From positions 65,091,558-65,155,557 of the forward strand of contig NC_134825.1 of the NCBI RefSeq assembly GCF_004210375.1: DNA of 64,000 bases, given 5' to 3'. The stretch is from Tachypleus tridentatus (Eukaryota > Arthropoda > Merostomata > Xiphosura > Limulidae). This document shows positions 23,461-35,054 of the stretch, piece by piece. The first letter of the stretch is position 1. Each line of letters starts with the position of its first letter. The notes beneath the pieces are model-generated. The model was not told the origin of the DNA. It saw nothing but the letters and a program-made list of their open reading frames with translations, and did no database searches. The position numbers and the translations under genes are program-made.

Positions 23461-24508
23461 AAGGCACTGTTTAAAATACATAAGTAACAGGACAGAACAA
23501 CTTAATAAGGATGACAGGAACTGGTCCATTACTAATTATATGTGAATGATATACCAAACCTTTTTCGATAATATTTTAATATTGTAAGGTATCACTTTAC
23601 ATATCATGAAACTTCATATCGGTAGCAAGTATATTTCAAAATAGATAACATTTTTAATCGATAAACTTGGTAATATTACTTTTTTTTTCGTATTATTATT
23701 AAATCACATGGCCAAAGTATCTTGCCGTATTTTTACATCACCTTGACAATCAGGGAAAACCCTGCTCTTATCCATTTGCCGTTAAAAGTAGAGCTATGAT
23801 GTAATTTTTCTTTTTAGTGTTCTTTTCTGCTGTCATCTTTGGAGTGTTCTGAGAGGGCTATTTTCTGTGGTGGTTTTTTTCGACGGACGTCTGGTGCATT
23901 ATCGTCTTTAAAAGTTACTAACTAAAAAGTAGGTTTAGATTATTTTATAAGCTACTAACCATGACAACGATTGATACCCGATCGCCACAAATTTATGATA
24001 ACAATACTTTATTATATGACTATGCTCTTGCATTTACAGGATTCAAGAAAATCCTTGTGATACATCGCACAATCGGTGTGTTTCACACAAATAAATACAT
24101 CAATCATTCTACACATTCGTGTGAATGGGTCTTAATACAGTGACCAGTCTATACATTATTATACTGCATCCGCAAAAGGAAAAAAAATCGAATGTACTTA
24201 ATATGCATGTACTTTAGAACAGGCAAGACGAAAACCTGAATACTGAAAACAAATGTAAGATGATAAATAGTCTTGACAGACATATTTCATTTTCTCAGCT
24301 TTCTACCAGGGTTCAATAACTCATTTTATCTCTCAGCTCATTCACAGTAGTACTTTGAGGTTTCTTACAAAAAGTGTATGCACCAATATAATTTTAAAAA
24401 GTATAGTTTTTATTTGTATTATTTTTTCTAGTACTTCGTCAAGTTTATCAAAGGACTGAAATGCTATTTCTTTAAAATTCTTCGAATTGTTTTTCACGCA
24501 TTACTAGT

Positions 24509-24615
24509 TCATGTCCCCAGTAGCCTGCATACTTACAACGCTAAAAGTCATGTTTCCATACTCGTGGTGGACAGAACACAGACAGCGCACCGTGTAGCTT
24601 TTTGCCTAACAAAGT
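24509..24615 (+). mobile_element. SINE-C, diverged
   Basis: cttacaacgctaaaagtcat, actcgtggtggacagaacac and ccgtgtagctttttgcctaa. Confidence 0.8.
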
Positions 24616-24718
24616 AGCATCAACACCACCTAGTTGACCAAATATTTACTTATATTCTGTTACCGGTGAAGGATCATTATAACCAAAAGCTTTGTGTTTC
24701 TTCTTTACTGACTCATTT

Positions 24719-24832
24719 GTGTTGCCTCAGTGGCAAGTTTGAGAGCTTAGAGTGCTAAAGTTCGGGTTTCGATACTCTCGGTGGGCAGAGCACATATAGC
24801 TAATTGTGTAGCTTTGTGCTTTAAAAGAAATA
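24719..24832 (+). mobile_element. SINE-C
   Basis: cctcagtggcaagtttgaga, GGGTTTCGATACTCTCGGTG and tgtgtagctttgtgcttta. Confidence 0.82.
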
Positions 24833-25586
24833 AACTTTGCTGACTGACATAATAAAAATATAGAATAAACAAAAAGGGTGTAGTATGTTTATGTCATAAC
24901 CTCACATAATTTTGTGGTTGATGTTTGGATGCTAAAATCTATATTTTATTACAGCTTCAACAATAAAGACAAAGTTTATCGATATGGTCAAAAACGGCAT
25001 TTCTTGCTAGTGCCAGTATAACATGTTTTTTCATTCCATTGTTCATTTTATTTTAGATGACTGATATATGACTGTATGAGGCTACCGAACTGACTTTTTC
25101 ATGGACGAACAGACGTGTTAATCCCTAGATTAGTCTGATTGTTATTGGCTTCACTAGCAGAACTGATATCACTTTCGGAGTCAAGTTTCAGCCCTTAGAG
25201 TTAAGTTTTTCTTAACAATGAGTGCAGCCCGGTCTCTTGTGGCTTTTTGTTTCTTTGCCCAGTCAGCCATGAAAGGTGGTCTAAGTGACATCAGTAATTT
25301 GAAGATTTAAAGTTATTTATATCTTATGTTTGAAATTCCGTGTTCTTTATTTTCGCATATTTTGCACATCTTTTTTTCAACAAGACATTTCATGCAGTTT
25401 GACTTCAGTCAACCCAAAGTTATGTTTAAATAAACTACTTGATTAAGCTTTGTTTTTGCTTGAAGATAATTAAATCACTTTATTAATTCATGAGCTGGGT
25501 GTGTTTTAAGTATAAGTACTCGCACTGGGTATCAGGGACTTGTGGTTCGGGTCCCATTCCCACAAAAACATGATCTACACGTTGAG

Positions 25587-25796
25587 GGCCCGGCATGGCC
25601 AGGTGGCTTAAAGCGTTCGACTCGTAGTTTGATGGTCGCGGGTTCGAATCCCCGTCGCACCAAACATGTTAGCCCTTTCAGCCGTGGGGGCTACATAAAG
25701 TGACGGTCAATCCCACTATTCGTTGGTAAAAGAGTAGCCCAAGAGTAGCTCTCGAGTAGCTTTGCGCACAATTCAAAAAAAACAAACAAACAAAAA
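25587..25796 (+). mobile_element. SINE-A with internal body deletion
   Basis: Intact head (GGCCAGGTGGCTTAAAGCG, B box GGTTCGAATCCCC). The body jumps from GCCCAAGAG to TAGCTCTCGAGTAG, losing the ladder region. Target duplication ctacacgttgag at 25575-25586 and 25797-25808. Confidence 0.92.
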
Positions 25797-25871
25797 CTAC
25801 ACGTTGAGATAGCACGTACATTGGAAGAGCTTTGGTCAAATTCAATTTTTCAGTCAGGTAAGAGTAATTCT

Positions 25872-25998
25872 ACAGTTGGCGGTGGGCGCTGTTGACTAGA
25901 TGATTTTTCTTTGATCTGTCAGTTCAAGATTACGGACCTGTATGTGGAGATAGTCTTTTGTAACTCTTTTGCGCGAAATTCTGAAACAAGCAGACCTC
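25872..25998 (+). mobile_element. SINE-A 3' fragment, diverged
   Basis: cagttggcggtgggcgctgt at the left and cttttgcgcgaaattctgaa at the right, with degraded middle. Confidence 0.65.
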
Positions 25999-26433
25999 AC
26001 TCACGTTGGTTTTTATGTCATTTTTCACCAAATCCTAAACCTCTCATGTACACGTCTGTCTCTCTTAACTCAGAATATCACAAGTCAATATCAATTTCTG
26101 TATACAAGTACAAATATTTATTTTACAACTTGTTCGTATTGTTGGCCAACAATAAAATAACTCTGATTTTTACAGAAATTCATGGAGAAAGAGCGATTAA
26201 TCCTGTATACAATAGCAGCTCAAAAGAACAGATATTGTCTAGTTTGTTGTAGATAAACTCTGAGGGTGAAATAAAAAAGATCCATCCCAGACGTCGTACT
26301 GAATAGTCACGAGCCACGGGGTGCTCGTTCTTCAGCAATGGATAACAGACGCACGCGCAACGTGCCGAGGAATGCGGTTTTCGCGACTAGCGACTGTTCC
26401 CACGCCAACAGTCTTGAATATCCATTCCCCGTT

Positions 26434-26441
26434 ATAAATAG
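26434..26441 (+). promoter_or_regulatory. TATA-like box in a GC-richer island
   Basis: TATAAATA lies within 26280-26750, a stretch with more CpG than its surroundings (acgcacgcgcaacg, ttttcgcgactagcg). A weak initiator-like ttagtg lies about 30 bases downstream. This could be a solo LTR or an unannotated promoter; neither is demonstrated. Confidence 0.35.
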
Positions 26442-27109
26442 ACTCCATCAACCGTGGTTAGTGATGGATTAATTGGAACGTCACGTTAAGAGTGGCGTAT
26501 GTAACTCTACTTGAATCGTCTTCCAGTGCTTACCGAGTACTTCGGGCCGAAGGTCACTCATAAGTACTGATTTGTGTTGGAGTTTATTGCTTGGTGTTCA
26601 AATTAAAGTACATCAGTAAGTCTAAGATAAAGTCTTTTGTATTGATAGCAATGCCATAAAGGGGGGAGATCTGTGTGTGTGCCGCCTTAAATCGGGCACG
26701 AATTAAATATCTATCGTGGTAACATTATACTGTTTTTACTTATCACCCTGCGTAACAGTTTCCTGTTTTCCAAGGTAATGCTGACATCAAGGAGGGATAC
26801 AGTCCAGTGTCTTAGCATGTGACTGAGTAGGAACTTCATATTGGACGATATGTTAGTCCTTTTAACTAAAATAGGCTTTTGGTTATATAATAAAAGTGAT
26901 TATTCTCCTGACTTTATACACAAGAAAAACAGCAACTCTTTCTAATGTAAACTAATGATTTAAATTTTCAGTATTTTTGGAAGAATGGATAAGTAAACAC
27001 ATTGAAATTTAGTGTTTCTTTGTATATACTCAACAGAAACGGGCTTTAAAAGGCAGAAACTACGCCTAATTCACTTTAGATTAGCTTACTAGTCGCTAAC
27101 AGTAACGTT

Positions 27110-27455
27110 ATCTGTGGCGTGTTATGAAAAATGTGTTGCTTTACTGGATGTAATTCCGCAGGGTCACCGAAAGTTTCGAAAGTAAGTGGAACCAAAATTA
27201 AGAGTAAGAATTATTTTATTTTCTGTTTTTTGAAGCTCGTAAGTCGCACTGTGTTGTAGCCTAAAGAGTGCATAATTCTTCTCGTGTTTTACTGACGTCA
27301 CGACAGTACAAATTGCAACGTTAAGCGTCCCCTATGTGACATCATTTTAGTGTCTACTGACTACCTGATAAACAATACACTAACATACTGTGGTTCAAAT
27401 GCTTAAAACAGGTGAACCCTAGAGGCAGATTTCAGCCCCCTTTCGGAGCAAGGAT
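27110..27455 (+). repeat. Unclassified dispersed repeat, copy 1
   Basis: Co-linear with 51965-52480: tggatgtaattccgcaggg, gttgtagcc, gtgcataatt, gtacaaattgcaacg, gtggttcaaatg and gccccctttcggag recur in order. It contains the palindrome TGACGTCA at about 27293-27300. No ORF or terminal repeat was recognised. Confidence 0.75.
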
Positions 27456-27860
27456 ATATATGTATGACTCCAAGAGTTTCTCTACAGCAGACTAGAAAAT
27501 ATGTGTGCTATTTTAGAACACCTGGTATGCACAATGTTAATCACTCTTCTTCTGTGCATTTCTGTAACAATCAGGGGGACAAAAAATGTCCTACCATGTT
27601 GCCCATGTTTTTCTTTATTACCAAAGTTATTTTATTAAAACACACTAAACATTGATGGGTGTTCGTTGTTTTCTAGAAAACTAAAGCATTTATCTTCTAG
27701 TTACGTTTACTAAGCAACAAATTGAAAGTGAGCTTTTCGAGCTAACAAAAAATTACAAAGTTTAAAAATAGGCATAATTTAAGATTTGTTTTGTAACATT
27801 TCAGTAAGATATTTAAATGATAGTAATAACTTAAATGATATTTTTTCTGCTTTTAAGATA

Positions 27861-29078
27861 TACTTAGTGGCCACTTTATTAGGTACACTTGGTCTTTAAC
27901 GAAAATAGCCAAACGGCGAATCATTGGGCTGCAACTTAATATATAAAGCATGTAGGCATGGTCAAGAGGTCAATTTATTGCTCGACCAAATGTTATAAGG
28001 GGGAAGATGCGTGATCTAAGCGACATTGGCCGTGGAATTATTGTTAGTGCCAGACGTGGTAGCTCCAGCATCTCACAAACTGCTGATCTCCTGAGATTTT
28101 CACACACAACAGTCTCTAGAGTTCACACAGAATGGTGCGAGAAAAAAACCAGCAACATCCAGTTTGTGGCAGTTCTGTGGGCGAAAACACCTTGTTAATG
28201 AGAGAGGTCAGAAGAGAATGGCCAGACTCATTCAAGCTGACAGGAAAACCACAAATACTCAAATAACCGCTCTTTACAACAGCAGTGTGTGGAAGGGCAT
28301 CTATGAACGCACAACACGTTGAACCTTAAACCGGATGGGCTACAGCAGCAGAAGACCACGCCGAGTTCCACTTCTGCCAGTTAAGAACAAGAAGGTAAGG
28401 TTACAGTGGACACGGGATCACGAAACATGGACGATTAAAGATTAGAAAAACGTCAACTTGTCTGACGAATCTCGATTTCTGCTGCAACATTCAGATGGTA
28501 GGGTCAGAATTTGACGTAAACAGCATGAATCCATGGATCTATCCTGCCTTGTGTAAACGATACAATATTTTGATGGTTGTGTACTGGGTGTGGGGAATGT
28601 TTTTTTTGGCACACATTAGGTCCCTTAATACCAACTGAGCATCATTTGAATGTCCCAGCGTACCTGTACATTGTTGCTGACCATGTGCAGCCATTTATGG
28701 CCACAGGCTACCCGTTTTCCAATGGCTACTTCCAGCAGAATGATGCGCCATGTCACAAAGCATGCATCATCTCAGGCTGGTTCCAAGAACATGATAGTGA
28801 CTTCAGTGTACTCTAATGGTCTACATAGTTCCCGGATCTCAATACAATAGAGTACATTTCAGATAAGGTAGAACGGGGGATTCGCGGCATGAACATGTGG
28901 CCGACAAATCTGCAAGAACTGCATGATGCTAGCAAGTTAGCATGGACCAAAATCTCTAAAGGATGTTCTCAGTATTTTGTTTAATCCATGTCGCGAATAA
29001 TTCAGTCTGTTCTGGAGACAGAAGGGGGTCTTACCTGGAACTAGATAGATGTACCCAATAAAGTAGCCATTGAGTGTA
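27861..29078 (+). mobile_element. Tc1/mariner element, decayed (second family)
   Basis: About 1.2 kb, bounded by imperfect inverted repeats: TACTTAGTGGCCACTTTATT at the left, and at the right GTACCCAATAAAGTAGCC followed by ATTGAGTGTA. This is the 'GGCCACTTTATTAGGTAC' Tc1-like family known from fish and invertebrates. The adjoining bases are TA-rich, so the exact TA target copy is uncertain by two bases. Confidence 0.88.
28007..29046 (+). pseudogene. Tc1-like transposase relic with stops and frameshifts
   Basis: An N-terminal helix-turn-helix segment (RDLSDIGRGIIVSARRG, then SISQTADLLRFSHTTVSRVH) is followed by frameshifts. VNLSDESRF carries the first catalytic Asp (codon 28464-28466). FQQNDAPCHKACIISGWF then PDLNTIEY gives the second and third catalytic region (Glu codon 28850-28852), with stops at 28814 and 28826. 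The usual QQDNAPCH order reads QQND here, so the second catalytic Asp appears to be Asn. The relic ends near LETEGGLTWN. It is clearly non-functional. Confidence 0.85.
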
Positions 29079-29253
29079 CATTTAGTGTAAGCACGTGTAA
29101 GTCAACGACTTCTCTTGAATGTGGCGATTGACCATGGAAACGAGTTTACCTTTTTTTCAGCTTTGTTCACGATTCGCTTGTATTTTTATTCATAGTTTGT
29201 AATGAGTAAAATAACTTCGAATCCTGAAGAACTGAGATAGTAACCTTAATTTT

Positions 29254-29339
29254 GCTCCCCAGTGGCACAGCTACATATATGTCTGTGGTGGGCAGAGCAC
29301 AGATAGCCCATTGTGTAGCTTTGTGATTAAGTACATACA
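29254..29339 (+). mobile_element. SINE-C with internal deletion
   Basis: gctccccagtggcacagcta joins directly to tctgtggtgggcagagcac, so the B box is gone. Target duplication aaccttaatttt at 29242-29253 and 29340-29351. Confidence 0.9.
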
Positions 29340-29940
29340 AACCTTAATTTTTCCATTTTTACCTGTAAAAAGAAAACATGATACGTAAGTACGAGAATAT
29401 AAAATTTCCAATAATACATATGTGTAGAAATTCAATGACAGACGCCCACTATCGAAGTGAATAAATTTAGCATGATAAACTAAAATAATGGTATAACTAC
29501 TCTGGACGTTAATCAACTTTCTCTCGGAGGAGGGAAGGGTAATTTAGCTTCATCTTAATATAGTTTTCTTCCACTACGAAAACGTTACGGAATTAAGTCT
29601 CATGTTAACAAAAAATAATAAAACATTGTTCTTAATGAGACTGGAGAACGTTATGACAACATTCAGTACCTTGTGTCAGCTCGATTCTAGAAGCGTGCCA
29701 GACATATAATAAAATTCACCATAAGACTTGATGAAGACAAACAGTAGAAAAAAGGACTGCTTCAGAATTACCTGCTGTAATTACTGGTGGTAACAATAAT
29801 CCATGGTGTTAAGAAAAATATCTATTAATAGAAGAATATCTGAAAACAAAACGTAGGGATATTTTTAGAATTGATGCTTAGGCCTGAAATACTTTCTGAA
29901 GCATGACTTCTGATTGTTGAATTGCAAAAGTCAAAAATAT

Positions 29941-30063
29941 TGTTCTGCTCTGAAACAGACAACCATGTGTTGCCCTAAATGTGTTCTGCTCCGAAACAGA
30001 CAACCATGTGTTGCCCTAAATGTGCTCTGCTCCGAAACAGACAACCATGTGTTGTCCTAAATG
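29941..30063 (+). repeat. 41-bp tandem repeat, three copies
   Basis: ctgctccgaaacagacaacc recurs at 41-base spacing. The three units are nearly identical. Confidence 0.95.
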
Positions 30064-30344
30064 TACTATATTTTCACGTTTGTTTTCCTACGATGTGAGA
30101 TCAGTTTTTTTCAACGTTTAGATTGTGAATTTCAAGAAGTTTGCCCTAATTACTACAATACAGTTAGCCTCTCCAGGTTGAATAATATTCTGTGATGACA
30201 GACAAACATTACTTCAAGTAATTCCTCACTCTTGAAATTCAAATGTTATTTGGCGAAAGTCAAATGTCTGTAAAGTTCAACGGGAACATCATAATTCTAA
30301 CCATTCATAGAGGAAAAGATGTTGATTGGTGAAAAACAAGTTCT

Positions 30345-30700
30345 ACTAACATGAACTAGATTGAGTTAGTCGAAGTAATATAGAATGGTGCTAACCCAAT
30401 ATAGCTTAAAATAAATAAGTTCTATTGAAAATGACAATATATCTAGTTAGTCAGCACAATATATATATAGATTGGTGTCAGCTAAACGTACTTTAAAATG
30501 AGATAGTGTTTACTGATGTTGACGAGAGATTTTATTAGTGATGGTAATTAATATTGCTTGGTGATAACAAAGCATTCCTCGAGGTTAACTAGTGTCTATT
30601 GATGGCGACAACTTATTTGATTAGTCGGTATAGTATAGACTAGTGCTAATAAAAATGAAGTAGCGTTTAATCTAATGAAGATGACGACAGATTTATTGGA
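30345..30700 (+). repeat. Diverged tandem repeat, roughly 80-95 bp units
   Basis: Recurring ordered motifs such as (tct)atygatgayga, a(t)ttagttag, tatagaytggtgctaa suggest four or five old units. Boundaries are approximate. Confidence 0.5.
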
Positions 30701-31233
30701 AGTAAAGGGTGTTGCCAGGTTAGACCAGATAAAAAGCCCAACTTACTCTAATATGGATGGGTGAAGATTGTAAGCCTATGTGTACTTTCCAATATATTCG
30801 AAACATTTCTATAATATAACCTCAAACACACTTAGCGAAAACTAAGTTATACAGTAACTAAAATACAACTCATGTAGCGGCTATAACAGGATTAGTTAAA
30901 AACAGTGTATAAAGTAGGTGAACAGTAATACGGAGAGAGGAAATGTAGGAACAAGTGAAAATATATGATTGATTTAATATTATTTCAAAGAAGCACAACC
31001 AGTAATTAGTTTCTATGAGGGTGGTTTTTCTATTATGTTATCGAAGAACTTCACATAAAACAGTCCTTTTGAAAACACATTCAAGAAACTACAATCTCAC
31101 GGATTTTAAAAAATTCAAACAAAGATTTAAAAAGAAAGCCTAATTCTGCTTATAATAGAAGACGGACTTAGTAAAATAATAATACAATATAATAATAGAC
31201 CAATTCTCACTTAACATCTTCTCTCTTTCCGAG
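30701..31233. other. Non-coding, nothing recognised
   Basis: AT-rich sequence between two tandem-repeat regions. 29352-29940 and 32547-33344 are similar. Confidence 0.6.
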
Positions 31234-31526
31234 AAAAATAAGGGCACTCAATAATAGCCAAGGACTATTCAAGAGGTGCCATCTTCATTAGATCTAGATG
31301 GTAAAAAAAATAAGGGCACTCAATGATACGTGAAGACTGTTTAAGAGAAACCAACCTCATTATATCTAGATGGTATAGAAAAATAAGGGCCACTCAATAA
31401 TAGGCAAGGACTGTTCAAAAGGTGCCGTCTTCATTAGATCTAGATGGTAAAGAAAAATAATGGCACTCAATAATATGTGAGGACTGTTTTAGAGGAATCA
31501 TCTTCATTAAATCTAGATAGTAAAGT
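31234..31526 (+). repeat. Tandem repeat of about 73 bp, four copies, A-B-A-B
   Basis: aaaaataagggcactcaata starts each unit and tagatctagatggtaaa closes it. Units 1 and 3 share agccaaggactrttcaa; units 2 and 4 share tgargactgttt. This indicates amplification of a two-unit block. Confidence 0.85.
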
Positions 31527-31946
31527 TGTGACATGACATATATTATTCGTTTAACATTGTTACTGTACATCCAGTGAAACACCGAGTGCCTCACGAAGTT
31601 ATAATCGTTTGTTTAAAACCTAGAAATAAATATATTTGTTTACAGTAAAAAATAAACGTGTTTTTATTTGTAAAATGTCATGAAAGGCCCCTTCCTGATG
31701 TCTAAGTAGAGTCGTTCTTGTTATTTATATAGCTATTTCTTTACGTTACTTACCACTAATAACTGTTTCAATGTGGAATTTCATATTAAATTATTTTATC
31801 TAAACAACAATTTAAAATAGCATTTCAGCCTTATATTTTATCTGCAACAACTAATTTCACAGTATCAAAATTTACCTTTGGGCAAGACTGCAATAGGTTA
31901 CATATCTGAATACAGTATTGATAACACACTATTAATATATGTCATG

Positions 31947-32184
31947 GGCAATGTCGTCAATGGCCGGACAATTTTCTCATTTCCCCCTCTCTTGGGCACT
32001 AATGGGAATAATGCCCGATTTCACCACCCCATCTTGTGTTAAATCACAAATTTACAACATAGTAAACAAAATGATTACATCATCCATGTTATAAGAGGCA
32101 ATGTTGTCAATGACCGAACTACTGTATTTTAACGGACGTAAAATAAATAGCCCAAACTTTGAAGCCAATGTTGTCAGTGAACCG
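31947..32184 (+). repeat. Three dispersed copies of a ~21-bp motif
   Basis: ggcaatgtcgtcaatggccg (31947), ggcaatgttgtcaatgaccg (32097) and gccaatgttgtcagtgaacc (32164). Nature unknown. Confidence 0.6.
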
Positions 32185-32258
32185 TAACGTATACAATGCC
32201 AACCCTTGTCTGCGAAGGAGGTTTTCTAACCTCATAAATACTAACAAGTTCACATGGA

Positions 32259-32536
32259 TGTTTGTTTGTTTTTGGAATTTCGCACAAAGCTACTCGAGGG
32301 CTATCTGCACTAGCCGTCTCTAATTTAGCAGTGTAAGACTAGAGGGAAGGCAGCTAGTTATCACCACCCACCGCCAACTCTTGGGCTACTCTTTTACCAA
32401 CGAATAGTGGGATTGACCGTCACATTATACGCCCCCACGGCTGGGAGGGCGAGCATGTTTAGCGCGACGCGCGCGAACCCGCGACCCTCGGATTACGAGT
32501 CGCACGCCTTACGCGCTTGGCCATGCCAGCCCAGAA
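32259..32536 (-). mobile_element. SINE-A, full length, 'ACGCGCTTGG' head subtype
   Basis: tttgtttgtttttggaattt through to gcttggccatgccagccca. Target duplication ttcacatgga at 32249-32258 and 32537-32546. It shares the unusual head sequence of the composite at 16 kb but lacks the tRNA-Asn portion. Confidence 0.92.
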
Positions 32537-33344
32537 TTCACATGGAAATAAAGGTATTCATTGAAACTTCTCTCTGTTAGTCCTCTGCATGTTTCAAACC
32601 ACAGGTGTGTGTAACTGAGTTATTAGTTCTGCACACAGTTAATATGCAAAATAAGCTTTTGGCTGCTGCAAGTTCACCCTATTTAATTAGCAATTGATTA
32701 ACAAATTGTCTTCTGAGAAGTGGCTTAAGGCAAGCAAAAATATGATTTCTTCTACAGCCTCTAACAAAGCGGAACGAGCAGTTAAACACGATGTATTTTT
32801 AATGAATTCATTAGAGCAAATAGTCTTAATTTTGTCATTTCAAGCATGTGATAAGTTTTTAATTAACACACTATTTAATAGAGAATTTACATTTTCAATA
32901 AATTTTGTCTCTTTATATGAATTTCTTCTTTCTAGCTTTACAAATTTTCACGAGTTCGTTTTTATTAAGTTTATTAAATGTAAATAACTTGAAATAGTTT
33001 ACTATTTACTGAATGTAGTCTTAACTTAAAATAGTTTATAAAATATAGATAACTTGATAAAGTTTATGTAAAAACAATAACAAAAATAAAATTTGAGAAT
33101 GTGCGTTTGTGATATATTTGTCTAGTATTTCTTTGCGTGGTTCTACAGTGATTTATTGCACATTTTAAGCTATTCAGGCATCCATCAAGATGCAAACTAT
33201 TTTATTTTTGAAAACATTTTTGAAATGTTTCTTTCTCATGTTCCTGTGAAGTATGAGGGAAATACGTAATATGATAAATGTTTTGTTTTTCTAGATGGTA
33301 TGTGATATTTTTTAACTTGAATGGCTTGTTATATTACACGGAGA

Positions 33345-33592
33345 TTAAACGGCCAACCAGAAGGCTTCAAAGATCAGGCATAACTACCCATAATTAGTTA
33401 GGTGACTATAGGGAAGGCAGCCTGTCAACAACACACTCCGCCTAAGTTGTTACTCTTAACCGGATAACTGGATTAACTATTACAGTTATAACGTTTCCAT
33501 AAATGAGAATGCGTAACTTGTCCAATGAAAGATCGTAGCTTAAACCTTGGGGCTTTTGGTATGCAGATAACCACTAGGTTACGCTCGGTAAT
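33345..33592 (-). mobile_element. SINE-A-like relic
   Basis: gtgactatagggaaggcagc, tgttactcttaaccggataa and a terminal agataaccactaggttacgc follow SINE-A order with much divergence. Confidence 0.6.
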
Positions 33593-33664
33593 TTTGTTCT
33601 TATAAACAATTAAGTTCCACCGACTTTTCAGATATGTGATAATAATATGCAATGTACTGGCTAG

Positions 33665-34330
33665 CTAGGCAATGTCTAAAATGTTTTGTTTTTGTGAACA
33701 TCTGAGCACCATCGGCTCTCCTAGTAAACTATGAATGTTTTTTTTTTTGTTCTTTTGATGATCTAAGCACCACAAGCTCACCTGATAGAATATGAGTTGT
33801 TTCTGTTTTTGCAGAATTCTAAGTAACACAATTTCGCTTGATAACATGTACCATGTTTTACTGTTGTAAACAAACAAGCATCGTGAACGTCACCTGGTAA
33901 AGTATAAGATGTGTTGTCTTGTGAAAAGCTAACCACCATCAGCTTGTCTGTAAAGAGTAATATGTTTTGTCCTTGTATATAGCTAAGCACCATCAAATTA
34001 TCTGTAAGGTATAAAATGTTTTGTTTGTGTGAAAAGCTAACCACCATCAGCTTGTCTGTAAAGAGTAATGTGTTTTGTCCTTGTATATAGCTAACCACCA
34101 TCAAATTATCTGTAAGGTATAAAATGTTTTGTTCGTGTGAAAAGATAATCACCATTGGCTTGCATTTAAAGTAAACATATAAGCATCATGTGTTTTCCTG
34201 GTAAGATGTAAGATATTTTGCTATTTTAAACTGTTAAGTAGCATCTCTACGCATCAAGCAAAGTGTAAAATGTTCTGTTTTTTTTAAACGGCTAAGTTGC
34301 AACGACTCGTCAGGCAAGGTATACATTGTT
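33665..34330 (+). repeat. 58-bp tandem array with dimeric organisation
   Basis: About eleven diverged monomers with core agctaaccaccatcagctt and taaaatgttttgt. In the middle (33920-34150) two alternating monomer types (cagcttgtctgtaaagag and caaattatctgtaaggta) form a homogenised dimer of roughly 116 bp. The minus-strand ORFs here are repeat artefacts. Confidence 0.88.
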
Positions 34331-35054
34331 GTAAACAACTGAATATCTTTGATTCATCACATAAAATTTCAAGACACTTGTGAGTGTGAATACTTTCAAA
34401 TAAAGCCATACATAAAGTCATTAGTCAGTCAATGAAAATATTATGTAACATGTATTTTAGAGAACTAGATCTTTTTTTTTGCAAAAAACGCTTTTGCATC
34501 AATAAGAAGTAAAACGTTTTCTAGAAATGGCATCGAAATGTATTTCAAAGCGACATATTTTACACATGGAGCATCCATGCTATCAGTACTATTTATGAAT
34601 TACAGACTCATAAACTGAGTAATCTTGTAGATCGTCAGACGGGGAAACTGGGAAAACAAACGGGGGAGTATAACATTTTCCAGTACAACAGTATACTCAC
34701 AATCGAACCTTAGGCTTAACACAGAAAGAGCATGAAATGCCCCTCAATGTTTTCGTTTTTACATTACGTAAGTGCTGTGGAATAAACATTTGTAAAGGGG
34801 CATAAATATCTCGCAACCTTAAAAATTTTAGTCACAAAATAGAACATTTGTAAATGATTGTAGAGCAGCTACACATTCATTTATAACGTCTTAAGAATAT
34901 CCAGTAGTTCGGAAATACACTTGCATTTATTAATTCTTCGGCAAATGATTAATGTTGGACTTATGACTACCAAAAAGAAGAATTATATTCTAAAAATGAG
35001 AATAAAAGTCAGCGTTAATATCTTGATATTAAAATAGTGCAAATGTCATGTATT
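34331..35054. other. Non-coding, nothing recognised
   Basis: No repeat or ORF supported. 37458-38681 is also blank apart from a poly-A run near 38083 and a small hairpin (gaaggaggggg / ctcccctccttc) near 37708-37764. Confidence 0.55.

Noticed and set aside
26280-26760. Confident call of a solo LTR
   Set aside because: No paired TG...CA ends or target duplication found; kept only as a candidate.
33665-34155. Minus-strand ORFs of 70 and 125 codons
   Set aside because: They are translations of the 58-bp tandem array; the protein repeats simply mirror the DNA repeats.
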